NCBI RefSeq assembly: GCF_907163265.1 | Contig: NZ_CAJQUM010000001.1 | Span: 2,232,001-2,296,000, forward strand | Direction: 5' to 3' | Origin: Georgfuchsia toluolica | GTDB taxonomy: Bacteria; Pseudomonadota; Gammaproteobacteria; Burkholderiales; Rhodocyclaceae | Length of the DNA: 64,000 nucleotides | Shown here: positions 17,876 through 28,659 of the stretch, piece by piece | Numbering within the stretch: the first letter of the stretch is position 1 | Layout of the letters: each line of letters starts with the position of its first letter | Program-made: the position numbers and the translations under genes | Notes under the pieces: model-generated | Databases searched by the model: none | What the model saw: only the letters and a program-made list of their open reading frames with translations | What the model was told of the DNA's origin: nothing

Positions 17876-19335
17876 CTATTGAGTCTCGGCCGAGTTGCGC
17901 GAGAGCGCTTCCATGCGGTTGTACAGGGTGGTTCTGTTAAGCCCGAGTATGCGGGCTGCCTGACTGATATTGCCATGTGCGATGCGTTGCGCTGCTTCGA
18001 TATAAGCCTGTTCCCAGCGCCTTAACGAGGTATCAAGGCTGAAGCCCGGGTTTTCCTGTATCTCCTGGCTCAGGGTTGAAACGAGATCGGAGTGACTTGT
18101 CGGCGATGCCGGGGACGATTCATTCAGGGTGTCGAATTCGGCTGCCAGATCCCCGGCGCTCACGACATTGCCGGCATGCTTGGCGGTGAGACGGATCACG
18201 ATGTTGCGCAATTCACGCACATTGCCGGGGAAGGCATACAGCAACCACTGCTGTTCGGCATCTTCTGACAGGCGGAACGATGGGGTATTGCCGCCAGGAG
18301 CATAGAGGTTACGGAAGTGGTCGAGCAGGGCAAGGCGATCGCGCCCCATCTCGCGCAAGGGGGAACATCCAGGGTAAATACGGAGAGCCGATGATAAAGG
18401 TCGGTACGGAAGCGGCCTTCCTTTACTTCACGGCGCAGGTCGCGATTGGTTGCCGCAATCACGCGAGCGCGGCTTTTGCGCGTCAGGGTTTCGCCAACGC
18501 GCTGAAATTCGCCGTTCTCGAGCACGCGCAGCAGCTTTGATTGCAATTCCAGCGGCAGTTCGCCGATCTCGTCAAGAAACAGGGTGCCGTCGGCCGCATC
18601 TTCGAAGTAGCCGGATTTGGCATTGGCAGCCCCGGTAAAGGCGCCGCGCGCATAGCCGAACAGGGTGGGCTCCACCAGGGTCGGCGCGATGGCGGCGCAA
18701 TTCAGCGCGAAGTAGGGTTTATCGCGGCGCACTGAAAATTCATGCAGGCTGGTGGCGACGATTTCCTTGCCGCTGCCGGATTCGCCTTCAATGAGTACCG
18801 GGAAGGGTGAATCGGCAAATTGCCGGATCTGGGTGCGCAGCTTCTGTAGCGGCAGGCTTTCGCCGATCAGGGTAGCCTTGCCGGCGACCTCCGGTTTACT
18901 GCGCTGTGCCGAATCGCCGAATGACAAGGCAGCGAGGAGCAAATGCCGGATATTTGCCGGGTCTGCCGGTTTGGCGATAAATTCGATGGCGCCGATAGTG
19001 CGCGCATGACGTGCGTTGGCTTCATCGTTCTGGCCCGACAGGACAAAGATTTTCATGTCGGGCGAGTGCGCAAGAAGCTCGCTAATCAGCGCAAAACCCT
19101 CCTCCGGACGATGTGGCCGCGGCGGCAGGCCGAGGTCGACCAGGGCCAGGGAGGGCGGCTGGGGCGCGTCGCGCAGTTGCCTTATGCAGGCTTCGCGCGA
19201 AGCGGATGTGAATACATCGAAGTCGGCCGACAGGACAAAGTTCAACGTGTCGACGATCAAAGGATCGTCATCGACGATCAGCAGACCGGGTTTGTGCGAA
19301 ATGGCAGGCTGAGACGGGCTCATCGAAGCAATCAT
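17876..19335 (-). CDS. Sigma-54-dependent response regulator, frameshifted at 18359-18363
   Basis: Reads as an NtrC/PilR/PrsR-type activator in two frames. The first frame (19335 downward) has a receiver domain (acidic DDD at 22-24, phosphoacceptor Asp67), Walker A GESGSGKE (184-191), GAFTGA (231-236, the sigma-54 contact) and the DEIGELPL Walker B. After TLDVPP the phase is lost. The other frame continues LREMGRDRLALLDHF to the end of the AAA domain and a Fis-type helix-turn-helix (ISQAARILGLNRTTLYNRM). The break is a run of five C on the coding strand where six would restore the frame. I therefore suspect a sequencing error or recent mutation. Likely partner of the kinase at 1112 and activator of the pilin sigma-54 promoter. 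Start could be ATG 19335 or 19323. Confidence 0.8.
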
Positions 19336-19354
19336 AGCGCAAGCGCCTGTCTGT

Positions 19355-19360
19355 TAGAAT
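19355..19360 (+). promoter_or_regulatory. Possible -10 element for the mla operon
   Basis: TAGAAT, a frequent betaproteobacterial -10 form, lies 18 bases before the MlaF start in the short divergent gap with the regulator gene. No convincing -35 is visible at the right distance, so the call is weak. Confidence 0.3.
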
Positions 19361-19378
19361 CCGCCGATATTTTCCGCC

Positions 19379-20203
19379 ATGTTTTCAATGAGTGCAGAGC
19401 CTCTGGTCAGACTGACCAACGTAAATTTTGCTTATGACAGACAACCTGTGCTGACCGGGATCAACATGACGATCCCGCGCGGCAAGGTGGTCGCCATCAT
19501 GGGCATCAGTGGCGGCGGCAAGACCACGACCTTGCGTTTGATCGGCGGTCAGCTCAAGGCGACGTCTGGCGAGGTTGTAGTGGCGGGCCAGCGCGTCGAC
19601 CAGCTCGATGCTGAAGGCCTGTATGCCATGCGCCGCCGCATGGGCATGCTGTTCCAGTTCGGCGCCCTGTTTACCGATCTGTCGGTCTACAACAACGTCG
19701 CCTTCCAGATGCGCGAGCATACCGACCTGCCGGCAGCGCTGATTCACGATCTGGTGATGATGAAATTGAACGCTGTCGGTCTTGCCGGTGCGAAGGACAT
19801 GATGCCGTCCGAGCTTTCCGGCGGCATGGCGCGCCGCGCCGCGTTGGCGCGGGCCATCGCGCTCGACCCGATGCTGATCATGTACGACGAACCCTTTGCC
19901 GGACTCGATCCGATTTCACTGGCGGTGGTCGGGCAATTGATCCGTACCCTGAACGACGCGCTGGGCGCCAGTTCGATCATCGTCACCCATGACGTTCAGG
20001 AATCACTAAGAATCGTGGACTACATCTATTTTGTGTCGGAGGGCAAGATCGTCGCCGAAGGCACGGCGGAGGATATCCGCCAATCGGACAAACCCTATGT
20101 GCACCAGTTTGTGTGGGGGGAAACCGATGGCCCGGTGGCGTTCCAGTATCCGGCGCCGGCTTATGCCAAGGATATTTTCGGGAGGGCGGCGCGTGTTCAG
20201 TAA
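19379..20203 (+). CDS. mlaF: MlaF, ATPase of the Mla phospholipid transporter
   Basis: 274 residues. ABC ATPase with Walker [10 protein letters not shown] (42-50), signature LSGGMARR, Walker [13 protein letters not shown] and switch His in [14 protein letters not shown] and the long C-terminal tail are typical of MlaF. It energises the MlaFEDB complex that moves phospholipids between the outer-membrane MlaA/periplasmic MlaC and the inner membrane. First gene of an operon mlaF-E-D-A-C-B with overlaps throughout. A second ATG at 19388 is equally possible; neither has a clear ribosome site. Confidence 0.95.
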   Translation: MFSMSAEPLVRLTNVNFAYDRQPVLTGINMTIPRGKVVAIMGISGGGKTTTLRLIGGQLKATSGEVVVAGQRVDQLDAEGLYAMRRRMGMLFQFGALFTDLSVYNNVAFQMREHTDLPAALIHDLVMMKLNAVGLAGAKDMMPSELSGGMARRAALARAIALDPMLIMYDEPFAGLDPISLAVVGQLIRTLNDALGASSIIVTHDVQESLRIVDYIYFVSEGKIVAEGTAEDIRQSDKPYVHQFVWGETDGPVAFQYPAPAYAKDIFGRAARVQ

Positions 20204-20999
20204 CGTGTTGGGCAAATTCGCTGGTTTCATTCGCTTTCTCGGCCATTCGGTGACCAGCAGGCTCTGGCGCCTGGGGGTTGCCGCCCGCTTTTTCTTCGCG
20301 ACGCTGCTCTATTCGGGAACCTCGTTGCGCCGCTTCCATCTGACCATTCGCGAAATCTACTTTGCCGGCGTGCTGTCGATGATCATCATCCTGGTCTCGG
20401 GCCTGTTCGTTGGCATGGTGCTCGGCTTGCAAGGCTATGAAACCCTGCAGCGTTTCGGCTCGGCTTCCGCCCTGGGCACCCTGGTGGCGTTGACGCTGGT
20501 GCGCGAGCTTGGCCCTGTGGTTGCGGCCTTGCTGTTCGCCAGCCGCGCCGGTTCCGCCATTACCGCCGAGATCGGCTTGATGAAGGCGACCGAACAACTG
20601 TCGGCAATGGAAATGATGGCCGTCAACCCGATTGCCCGCGTCGTGGCGCCGCGTTTCTGGGCCGGCGTGATTTCCATGCCGCTCTTGGCGGCGCTGTTCT
20701 CGGCGATGGGGATTTTCGGCGGCTATCTGATCGGCGTGCAGCACATCGGCGTCGATGAGGGGACCTTCTGGTCGCAGATGCAGGCTTCGGTCGATGTGCG
20801 CGAGGATATCGTCAATGGCATCATCAAGAGCTGTGTCTTCGGCGTCGTCGTGACCTGGATTGCCGTGTTCGAGGGCTATGATTGCGAACCGACCGCGGAA
20901 GGGGTTTCCGGCGCGACGACGCGCACCGTCGTGACTTCCTCGCTGGCGATTCTCGCCGCCGATTTTGTGCTTACCGCCTTCATGTTCAGAGGTACTTAA
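20193..20999 (+). CDS. mlaE: MlaE, permease of the Mla system
   Basis: 268 residues, MlaE/YrbE permease family with about five membrane helices. Family motifs [37 protein letters not shown] and [10 protein letters not shown] are clear. The GTG at 20193 is chosen because GGAGG is seven bases upstream, which gives an 11-base overlap with mlaF; GTG 20205 is an alternative. Forms the membrane core through which lipid is passed to MlaD. Confidence 0.95.
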   Translation: MFSNVLGKFAGFIRFLGHSVTSRLWRLGVAARFFFATLLYSGTSLRRFHLTIREIYFAGVLSMIIILVSGLFVGMVLGLQGYETLQRFGSASALGTLVALTLVRELGPVVAALLFASRAGSAITAEIGLMKATEQLSAMEMMAVNPIARVVAPRFWAGVISMPLLAALFSAMGIFGGYLIGVQHIGVDEGTFWSQMQASVDVREDIVNGIIKSCVFGVVVTWIAVFEGYDCEPTAEGVSGATTRTVVTSSLAILAADFVLTAFMFRGT

Positions 21000-21473
21000 A
21001 TGAATCGTGCCACGCTCGACCTTTGGGTCGGATTTTTCGTCGCCGCCGGCATTGCCGCCGTGGGCTTTCTCTCGCTCAAGGTCGGGACCATCGATACTGC
21101 TACTGCTGGCTCAGCCTATCAACTACAGGCCAGGTTTGATAACATCGGCGGGCTCAAGGTGCGTGCGCCGATCAAGAGTGCGGGCGTGGTAGTGGGCCGG
21201 GTTACCGATATTCGGTTCGATCCGCAAAATTATCTGGCGGTGGTATCGATGGCGGTCGATAATCGTTATCAGTTTCCACGCGACACTTTTGCCACCATCA
21301 ATACCTCGGGGCTGCTGGGTGAGCAGTACATCGGGTTCGAGGTCGGCGGCGATCCGGAGATGCTGAAACCGGGTGAAACGATCAAGAAAACACAGTCGGC
21401 GGTCGTGCTGGAGAAACTGATCAGTCAGTTCATGTTCAACAAGGCAGCCGAAGGCACTACTGCAGCCAAGTAA
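21000..21473 (+). CDS. mlaD: MlaD, MCE-domain lipid-binding protein
   Basis: 157 residues: one N-terminal membrane helix and one MCE domain (FDNIGGLKVRAPIKSAGVVVGRV), which assembles as a hexameric periplasmic ring in E. coli. Typical length for MlaD. Starts immediately after the mlaE stop (TAA then ATG). Confidence 0.95.
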   Translation: MNRATLDLWVGFFVAAGIAAVGFLSLKVGTIDTATAGSAYQLQARFDNIGGLKVRAPIKSAGVVVGRVTDIRFDPQNYLAVVSMAVDNRYQFPRDTFATINTSGLLGEQYIGFEVGGDPEMLKPGETIKKTQSAVVLEKLISQFMFNKAAEGTTAAK

Positions 21474-21494
21474 GGCAGGATGAGAGGAACAACA

Positions 21495-22289
21495 GTGAAG
21501 TCTGTTTTGGGAAAACGATTTATCGGATTCTGCGCATTGCTTGCAGCCGTATCCGTGTTGGGGGGCTGCGCTACAACCGGCAATCCCAAGGATCCGATCG
21601 AGGGTTTCAATCGCGCCGTCTTTGCCCTTAACGAAGGCGTGGACAAGGCGGTCCTGAAACCGCTTGCCAAAGGCTACGACGCCGTCGTGCCGGTTCCCGC
21701 CAAGACGGGTGTTTCCAACTTCTTCGGCAACATTGCCGATGTGTTCATCGGCGTGAATGATCTGTTGCAAGGCAAGGCACGCGATGCCGCCAGTGATGCC
21801 GGACGCGTACTGGTGAATTCCACCATCGGCATTCTCGGCTTCATCGATTTCGCCACCGACTTCGGTCTGGAAAAACATGAAGAAGATTTCGGCCAGACCT
21901 TCGGCCATTGGGGCGCCGGCCCCGGCGCCTATCTCGTTGTGCCTTTCTGGGGGCCGCGCGATGTGCGCGATGCGGCCGGCCTGGCGCTTGATGTCTACGC
22001 CGATCCGGTAGGTAATATTCACAATGTCCCGGTGCGCAACTCCCTGCTGGCGACGCGGATCATCAGCGACCGGACTGCCTTGCTGCCGGCCGAGAAGGTT
22101 ATCGAGGAAGCCGCGCTCGACAAGTATTCCTATATCCGTGATGCTTATTTGCAACGCCGCCGCAGCCTGATTTATGACGGTGTTCCGCCACGCGAGGATT
22201 TTGATTCGGCATTGCCGATGGATACAAGATTCACGCGTAACCAATCCATTGCCGGCGATGTCTATGCGATATCCCGTACGGAGGAATGA
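21495..22289 (+). CDS. mlaA: MlaA (VacJ), outer-membrane lipoprotein
   Basis: About 264 residues with signal peptide and lipobox LGGC. Family motifs DPIEGFNRAVFALNEGVDK, GRVLVNSTIGILGFID and EDFGQTFGHWGAGPGAYLVVPFWGP are all present. MlaA extracts mislocalised phospholipid from the outer leaflet and passes it to MlaC. GTG 21495 is chosen because AGAGGA lies six bases before it; ATG 21480 is an alternative. In E. coli mlaA is unlinked; here it sits between mlaD and mlaC. Confidence 0.93.
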   Translation: MKSVLGKRFIGFCALLAAVSVLGGCATTGNPKDPIEGFNRAVFALNEGVDKAVLKPLAKGYDAVVPVPAKTGVSNFFGNIADVFIGVNDLLQGKARDAASDAGRVLVNSTIGILGFIDFATDFGLEKHEEDFGQTFGHWGAGPGAYLVVPFWGPRDVRDAAGLALDVYADPVGNIHNVPVRNSLLATRIISDRTALLPAEKVIEEAALDKYSYIRDAYLQRRRSLIYDGVPPREDFDSALPMDTRFTRNQSIAGDVYAISRTEE

Positions 22290-22291
22290 AA

Positions 22292-22945
22292 ATGAAGACA
22301 CATCAACTGCTTTTCCGATCGCTGCGTATGCTGGTTGCCCTGTGCGGCCTGTCCCTGTTGCTGGCCGCACCTGCTATTGCGACGGCGGATGAGGTGGCGC
22401 CGGATGTCCTGGTCAAGAAGGTTTCCGGCGAAGTGATCGACATTATTCATAATGATAAGGGCATACAGTCCGGCGATACCCGCAAGGCCGTGGAACTGAT
22501 CGAGGCCAAAGTGCTGCCCAATTTCGATTTCAACCGCATGACGGCGCTGGCAGTGGGGCGTGACTGGCGCGGTGCCACGCCGGAGCAGAAAAAAACGTTG
22601 ACCGACGAATTTCATGCCCTTCTGGTACGCACCTACGCCAATGCGCTGACGGCCTACAAGAACCAGACCATTCATTTCAAGCCCTTCAAGATGGCGCCGG
22701 GCGATACCGATGTCCTGGTTCGCACCGAGATCAAGCAGCCCGGCGCCAAGCCGGTCAGCATCGATTATTCGTTGCAAAAGGGCGATGGCGCATGGAAGGT
22801 GTACGACGTCGTTGTCGCCGGCGTTAGCCTGGTGACCAGCTATCGCGATCAGTTCAAGCAGGAAATCAGCAGCGGCGGCATTGACGGACTGATCAAGTCC
22901 CTGCAGGCAAAAAATCAGGCGCCTGTCGCCACGGTCAAGAAATGA
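22292..22945 (+). CDS. mlaC: MlaC, periplasmic phospholipid shuttle
   Basis: 217 residues with signal peptide (LLLAAPAIATA). MlaC family features include the segment LPNFDFNRMTALAVGRDWRG and the C-terminal DYSLQKGDGAWKVYDVVV. It carries one phospholipid between MlaA and MlaD. ATG 22292 is preferred to ATG 22286 because GGAGG is then 7 bases away; the 22286 codon overlaps the mlaA stop but abuts the ribosome site. Confidence 0.93.
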   Translation: MKTHQLLFRSLRMLVALCGLSLLLAAPAIATADEVAPDVLVKKVSGEVIDIIHNDKGIQSGDTRKAVELIEAKVLPNFDFNRMTALAVGRDWRGATPEQKKTLTDEFHALLVRTYANALTAYKNQTIHFKPFKMAPGDTDVLVRTEIKQPGAKPVSIDYSLQKGDGAWKVYDVVVAGVSLVTSYRDQFKQEISSGGIDGLIKSLQAKNQAPVATVKK

Positions 22946-23223
22946 TCGAAGTTTCGGCAGAGTTGGCCAGGGTCAACAGTGCGATGACCCTGACCGGCGC
23001 AAAGGCCTTATTTGAAGAAGGCGCCAGGCTCATTGCCGGTCCGGTGACGGCTTTCGATCTTGCCGCGGTAACGGAAGTGGATTCCTCCGGTCTTGCCATC
23101 GTGTTCGGCTGGCTGCGCGAGGCGCAAAGACTGGGCAAGACGCTCCGCATCGTTAACCTTCCACAAAACCTTTCCAGCCTCGCCCAGGTTTACGGCGTCA
23201 GTGACCTGCTGCCCGCAAGCTGA
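22942..23223 (+). CDS. mlaB: MlaB, STAS-domain subunit
   Basis: 93 residues, a single STAS domain. The core DLAAVTEVDSSGLAIVFGWLREA includes the DSSG loop of STAS proteins. MlaB binds MlaF and is needed for its activity and stability. Starts by ATGA overlap with mlaC. Last gene of the mla set. Confidence 0.9.
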   Translation: MIEVSAELARVNSAMTLTGAKALFEEGARLIAGPVTAFDLAAVTEVDSSGLAIVFGWLREAQRLGKTLRIVNLPQNLSSLAQVYGVSDLLPAS

Positions 23224-23261
23224 ATCAGGCTCCCGTCGTCGCGGTAGCTGAACAGGCCCCG

Positions 23262-24173
23262 ATGCCGCCGGCCATTCGAATCAGCCAGGTGACAAAGCGC
23301 TACGGACAGCTCCTGGCGCTCGATCAAATCGATCTTGAGATCCGGCAGGGCGAGTTTTTCGGCCTGCTTGGCCCCAACGGCGCCGGCAAGACCACCTTGA
23401 TTTCATCGATTGCCGGTTTGGTGAAACCGGACGGCGGCCGCATTGTCGTCATGGGCCATGATGTCCAATCCGATTACCGCAATTCGCGGCGCCTGCTCGG
23501 CGTGGTACCGCAGGAAATCGTTTTCGATCCCTTCTTTACGGTGCGTGAAACGCTGCAGTTCCAGTCAGGTTACTACGGCATTCGCAAGAATGACGTCTGG
23601 ATCGACGAAATTCTCGCCAACCTCGATCTCGACGCCAAGGCCAATGCCAATATGCGCAGCCTTTCCGGCGGCATGAAGCGGCGCGTGCTGGTGGCGCAGG
23701 CGCTGGTGCATCGGCCGCCGGTGATCGTGCTCGACGAGCCGACGGCGGGCGTCGATGTCGAGTTGCGCCAAACGCTGTGGAAGTTCATCCGCCGCCTCAA
23801 CGAGGATGGCCATACCATTGTGCTGACGACGCACTATCTCGAAGAAGCCGAGAGCCAGTGCGGCCGCATCGCCATGCTCAAGGCGGGGTATCTGATCGCG
23901 CTGGATTCCACTTCCGCGCTGCTGCGGCGATTTTCCTCGCACCTGCTCAGTTTGCGCCTGCGCCCGGGCGATGTCCTGCCGGAACGCATTGCACAGCACG
24001 CGCGACAGAATGGCACGCAATGGCAACTGCAATGCGAGCATATTGAGGAAGTGGAAAACGTGCTGGCGGAACTGCGCGCCGCCGGCTGCGTGATCGAAGA
24101 CATGGAAATCGGCAAGCCCGATCTGGAAGATGTATTTGTCAAGCTCATGCATTCCGGCGAGGTGGTGACATGA
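23262..24173 (+). CDS. ABC transporter ATP-binding protein (YadG type)
   Basis: 303 residues. Walker A GPNGAGKTT, signature SLSGGMKRR, Walker B VIVLDEPTAGVD and the H-loop THYLEEAE. It pairs with the permease at 24289 as an ABC-2 exporter like YadGH; the substrate is unknown. The ATG at 23262 has only a weak ribosome site. The same frame is open back to the mlaB stop and reads NQAPVVAVAEQAP, so a non-standard upstream start (for example the CTG at 23220) cannot be excluded. This gene pair sits between mla and ibaG in many betaproteobacteria. Confidence 0.88.
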   Translation: MPPAIRISQVTKRYGQLLALDQIDLEIRQGEFFGLLGPNGAGKTTLISSIAGLVKPDGGRIVVMGHDVQSDYRNSRRLLGVVPQEIVFDPFFTVRETLQFQSGYYGIRKNDVWIDEILANLDLDAKANANMRSLSGGMKRRVLVAQALVHRPPVIVLDEPTAGVDVELRQTLWKFIRRLNEDGHTIVLTTHYLEEAESQCGRIAMLKAGYLIALDSTSALLRRFSSHLLSLRLRPGDVLPERIAQHARQNGTQWQLQCEHIEEVENVLAELRAAGCVIEDMEIGKPDLEDVFVKLMHSGEVVT

Positions 24174-24292
24174 GCGCCGCCCGCTGGGCCGTCCCAAGGG
24201 CGGTGCAGCCAAGCATAGGGAGCGGGCGCAGCCCGCGAACCGCCGTCACCCGCTTGCTCGGGAAGGGGGATGGGGGAAAGGTGCTCCAATGA
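24170..24292 (+). other. 40-codon ORF formed by a repeat between two coupled ABC genes
   Basis: The ATPase stop overlaps an ATG (ATGA at 24170), which opens a 40-codon frame whose own TGA overlaps the permease ATG (ATGA at 24289). The DNA in between is repeat-like: a GCGGGC-GCA-GCCCGC hairpin at 24222-24236 and the string GGAAGGGGGATGGGGGAAAG. The peptide is Arg/Gly-rich and resembles no family I know. I think a repeat was inserted into an ATGA junction and the translational coupling was kept by a leader-like frame. It may have no function as a protein. Confidence 0.4.
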
Positions 24293-25044
24293 CGAGTTTT
24301 CTGACGCTGCTAAAAAAGGAAGTGCTGCGTTTCTGGAAGGTGGGTTATCAGACCGTCGCTGCGCCGGCGCTGACCTCCTTGCTCTATCAACTTATTTTTT
24401 CCCACGTGCTGTCCGATCACGTGAAGGTTTACGGTTCGCTGTCTTACACCTCCTTCCTGATTCCCGGCCTGGTGATGATGTCGGTGTTGCAGAATGCCTT
24501 TGCCAATTCCTCGTCCTCGATCATCCAGTCCAAGGTGACGGGTAGCCTCATATTCGTCCTCCTGCCGCCTATTTCCTATGTTGCGTTTTATGCAGCCTAT
24601 GTGCTCGCTTCAGTGGTGCGCGGCTTTGTAGTTGGCATTTTCGTGCTCGCCGTCTCATTGTGGTTCTCGCCGCTGGACTTCGTCGCCCCGCTCTGGATTT
24701 TGATATTCATGGTGCTGGGCGGCGCGTTAATGGGCACGCTCGGCCTCATTGGCGGGTTGTGGGCGGACAAGTTCGACCAGCTTGCCGCTTTCCAGAATTT
24801 CCTCATCCTGCCGCTCACCTTCCTTTCCGGCGTGTTTTATTCCATTCATTCCCTGTCAGAGTTCTGGCAGCAGGTGTCGGGCTACAATCCCGTGCTCTAT
24901 ATGATCGACGGCTTTCGCTATGGTTTCTTCGGCGTTTCCGATATTCCGCCCTGGCGCAGCCTGCTGGTCGTGCTGGCCTGCTACCTCGTGCTTGCCGCCA
25001 TTGCGTTGAACCTGCTCAAGCGCGGCTACAAAATACGCAACTAA
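24289..25044 (+). CDS. ABC-2 type permease (YadH type)
   Basis: 251 residues with six membrane helices. ABC-2 family features: a long N-terminal amphipathic helix (LLKKEVLRFWKVGYQT), SLSYTSFLIPGLVMMSVLQNAF, and the LPLTFLSGVFYSIHSLSEFWQ stretch. Partner of the upstream ATPase. Upstream GGGGG-rich repeat DNA gives a poor ribosome site, so translation may depend on coupling to the short frame before it. Confidence 0.9.
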   Translation: MTSFLTLLKKEVLRFWKVGYQTVAAPALTSLLYQLIFSHVLSDHVKVYGSLSYTSFLIPGLVMMSVLQNAFANSSSSIIQSKVTGSLIFVLLPPISYVAFYAAYVLASVVRGFVVGIFVLAVSLWFSPLDFVAPLWILIFMVLGGALMGTLGLIGGLWADKFDQLAAFQNFLILPLTFLSGVFYSIHSLSEFWQQVSGYNPVLYMIDGFRYGFFGVSDIPPWRSLLVVLACYLVLAAIALNLLKRGYKIRN

Positions 25045-25058
25045 ATTAGGAATTGAAA

Positions 25059-26547
<1,489 letters not shown>

Positions 26548-26587
26548 AATTAAAACATTCAAAAACAATAGCCTTTAAGGTTTCCCC

Positions 26588-27226
26588 ATGAGCATCACCA
26601 TCGCCCTCTCCAAGGGCCGCATTTTCGATGAAACCCTGCCGCTGCTGGCTGCGGCGGGCATTGTGCCGGCGGAAAATCCGGAGCATTCGCGCAAGCTGAT
26701 CATCGGCACCAATCGCGCCGACGTCGGCGTGGTCATCGTGCGCGCTTCCGATGTGCCGACCTATGTGCAATACGGCGCGGCCGATATCGGCATCGCCGGC
26801 AAGGATGTACTGATCGAACACGGCGGCGCCGGACTGTACCAGCCGCTCGATCTCAATATCGCGCGCTGCCGCATGTGCGTCGCAGCTCCCGTCGGCTTCG
26901 ACTATGCGGCAGCGGTGAAACGCGGTGCCCGTCTGCGCATCGCCACAAAATATTTACTGACTGCGCGCGAACACTTCGCCGCCAAGGGTGTGCATGTCGA
27001 CCTGATCAAGCTCTACGGTTCGATGGAACTGGCGCCGCTGGTGGGGTTGGCCGATGCCATCGTCGATCTGGTGTCCTCCGGCAACACGCTGAAGGCCAAT
27101 AACCTGGTCGAGGTCGAGCAGATCATGCCGATTTCATCGCGCCTGATCGTCAACCAGGCCGCGCTCAAGGTCAAACACGACATCTTGCAGCCGATCATCG
27201 AAGCCTTCAAGAGCGCGATTAAATGA
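26588..27226 (+). CDS. hisG: ATP phosphoribosyltransferase, short form
   Basis: 212 residues, lacking the C-terminal regulatory domain of long HisG. First step of histidine synthesis. Motifs [29 protein letters not shown] and the PRPP loop [18 protein letters not shown] are clear. Short HisG works in a complex with HisZ, which is not in the window. A TAGAAT at 26544-26549, over the murA stop, may be a -10. Four-base overlap with hisD. Confidence 0.95.
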   Translation: MSITIALSKGRIFDETLPLLAAAGIVPAENPEHSRKLIIGTNRADVGVVIVRASDVPTYVQYGAADIGIAGKDVLIEHGGAGLYQPLDLNIARCRMCVAAPVGFDYAAAVKRGARLRIATKYLLTAREHFAAKGVHVDLIKLYGSMELAPLVGLADAIVDLVSSGNTLKANNLVEVEQIMPISSRLIVNQAALKVKHDILQPIIEAFKSAIK

Positions 27227-28527
27227 GTGTTTCGATCCGGCGTCTGACGACCAGCGATCCGGAATTTCAGGCCAAGCTCGATCGCCTGTTGGTCTTCGAC
27301 GATTCGACCGATGAATCCGTTGAACGGGCGGTGGCGGAGATCATCGCCGACGTGAGGCAGCGAGGCGACGACGCCGTGCTCGATTGCACGCGGCGTTTCG
27401 ATCAGCTCGCTGCGGCGTCGATGCCGGCGCTGGAACTGCCCAAGGCGGAACTGGCGCAGGCGTTTGCCGCGCTCGACGCCGAACGCCGCCAGGCGCTCGA
27501 AATCGCCGCCGCACGTATCCGCAGCTATCACGAGCATCAGAAGGCCGATTCGTGGGAATATCAGGATGCCGAAGGCATGCGCCTCGGGCAGAAGGTGACG
27601 CCGCTCGACCGCGTTGGCCTCTATGTGCCGGGCGGCAAGGCCAGCTATCCCTCGTCGGTGCTGATGAATGCGATTCCCGCCAAGGTCGCCGGTGTCGGCG
27701 AACTGATCATGGTGGTACCGACCCCGCGCGGCGAAAAAAACCAGCTCGTGCTGGCGGCCGCGCATCTGGCCGGGGTGGATCGCGTATTTACTATCGGCGG
27801 CGCGCAGGCCGTCGCCGCGCTGGCCTATGGCACTGAGACGATTCCGCAGGTGGACAAGATCGTCGGTCCCGGCAATGCCTACGTCGCCTGCGCCAAGCGC
27901 CGCGTCTTCGGCGTAGTCGGTATCGACATGGTGGCGGGGCCGTCGGAAGTGCTGGTCATTGCCGACGGCACGACCAACCCGGATTGGGTGGCGATGGATC
28001 TGTTCGCCCAGGCCGAGCACGACGAAATGGCGCAGTCGATATTGCTCTGTCCCGATGCTGATTTCATAGATCGCGTAGTGCAGAGCATCAACCGGCTGCT
28101 GCCGGCCATGTCACGGCGCGAAACCATCGCCGTCTCTCTCTCTTCCCGCGGCGCGCTGATCCAGGTCGCCGATCTCGACGAGGCCTGTGCCGTCGCCAAC
28201 CGTATTGCCCCCGAGCATCTGGAATTGTCGGTGCAGGAGGCACGTCAGTTGGTGGAAAAAATCCGCCATGCCGGCGCCATTTTCATCGGGCCCCATACGT
28301 CGGAATCAATCGGGGATTACTGCGCCGGCCCCGACCATGTGCTGCCGACCTCGCGCAGCGCGCGTTTCTCCAGCCCGCTCGGCGTCTACGACTTCCAGAA
28401 GCGATCGAGCCTGATCGAGGTTCCCGCTGCGGCCGCAGCCAAGCTTGGGCCGGTCGCTTCGGTGCTGGCACGCGGGGAGGGACTGACCGCGCATGCGCGG
28501 GCGGCGGAACTGCGGTACGAAGACTAG
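27223..28527 (+). CDS. hisD: Histidinol dehydrogenase
   Basis: 434 residues, full length. Oxidises histidinol to histidine in two NAD-dependent steps with a zinc ion. Motifs [38 protein letters not shown] and the catalytic [11 protein letters not shown] (Glu-His) are present, as is the [10 protein letters not shown] segment. In related genomes hisC and hisB usually follow; here the gene ends at repeats and a dead transposase. Confidence 0.97.
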   Translation: MSVSIRRLTTSDPEFQAKLDRLLVFDDSTDESVERAVAEIIADVRQRGDDAVLDCTRRFDQLAAASMPALELPKAELAQAFAALDAERRQALEIAAARIRSYHEHQKADSWEYQDAEGMRLGQKVTPLDRVGLYVPGGKASYPSSVLMNAIPAKVAGVGELIMVVPTPRGEKNQLVLAAAHLAGVDRVFTIGGAQAVAALAYGTETIPQVDKIVGPGNAYVACAKRRVFGVVGIDMVAGPSEVLVIADGTTNPDWVAMDLFAQAEHDEMAQSILLCPDADFIDRVVQSINRLLPAMSRRETIAVSLSSRGALIQVADLDEACAVANRIAPEHLELSVQEARQLVEKIRHAGAIFIGPHTSESIGDYCAGPDHVLPTSRSARFSSPLGVYDFQKRSSLIEVPAAAAAKLGPVASVLARGEGLTAHARAAELRYED

Positions 28528-28529
28528 CG

Positions 28530-28655
28530 GCCCCTCGTCATCCCACAGGGATTCCCTTCGGTCATTCCCACGCCGGCGGGAATCCAGTGTCTTTCATATA
28601 TCCGTTCGCCCTGAGTCCTTCAGCTCCGTTCGGTCTGTGCCTGTCGAAGACCAAG
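28530..28655. repeat. Two dispersed repeats after hisD
   Basis: 28560-28587 is a CATTCCCACGCCGGCGGGAATCC palindrome of the widespread GTCATTCCCGC...GCGGGAAT kind, preceded by a related partial copy. 28602-28650 holds the two halves of a TTCGCCCTGAG/CTGTCGAAG repeat, separated by an insertion. A half copy of the second occurs at 55036-55059. They mark the junction between hisD and the transposase remnant. Confidence 0.6.
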
Positions 28656-28659
28656 CGGC

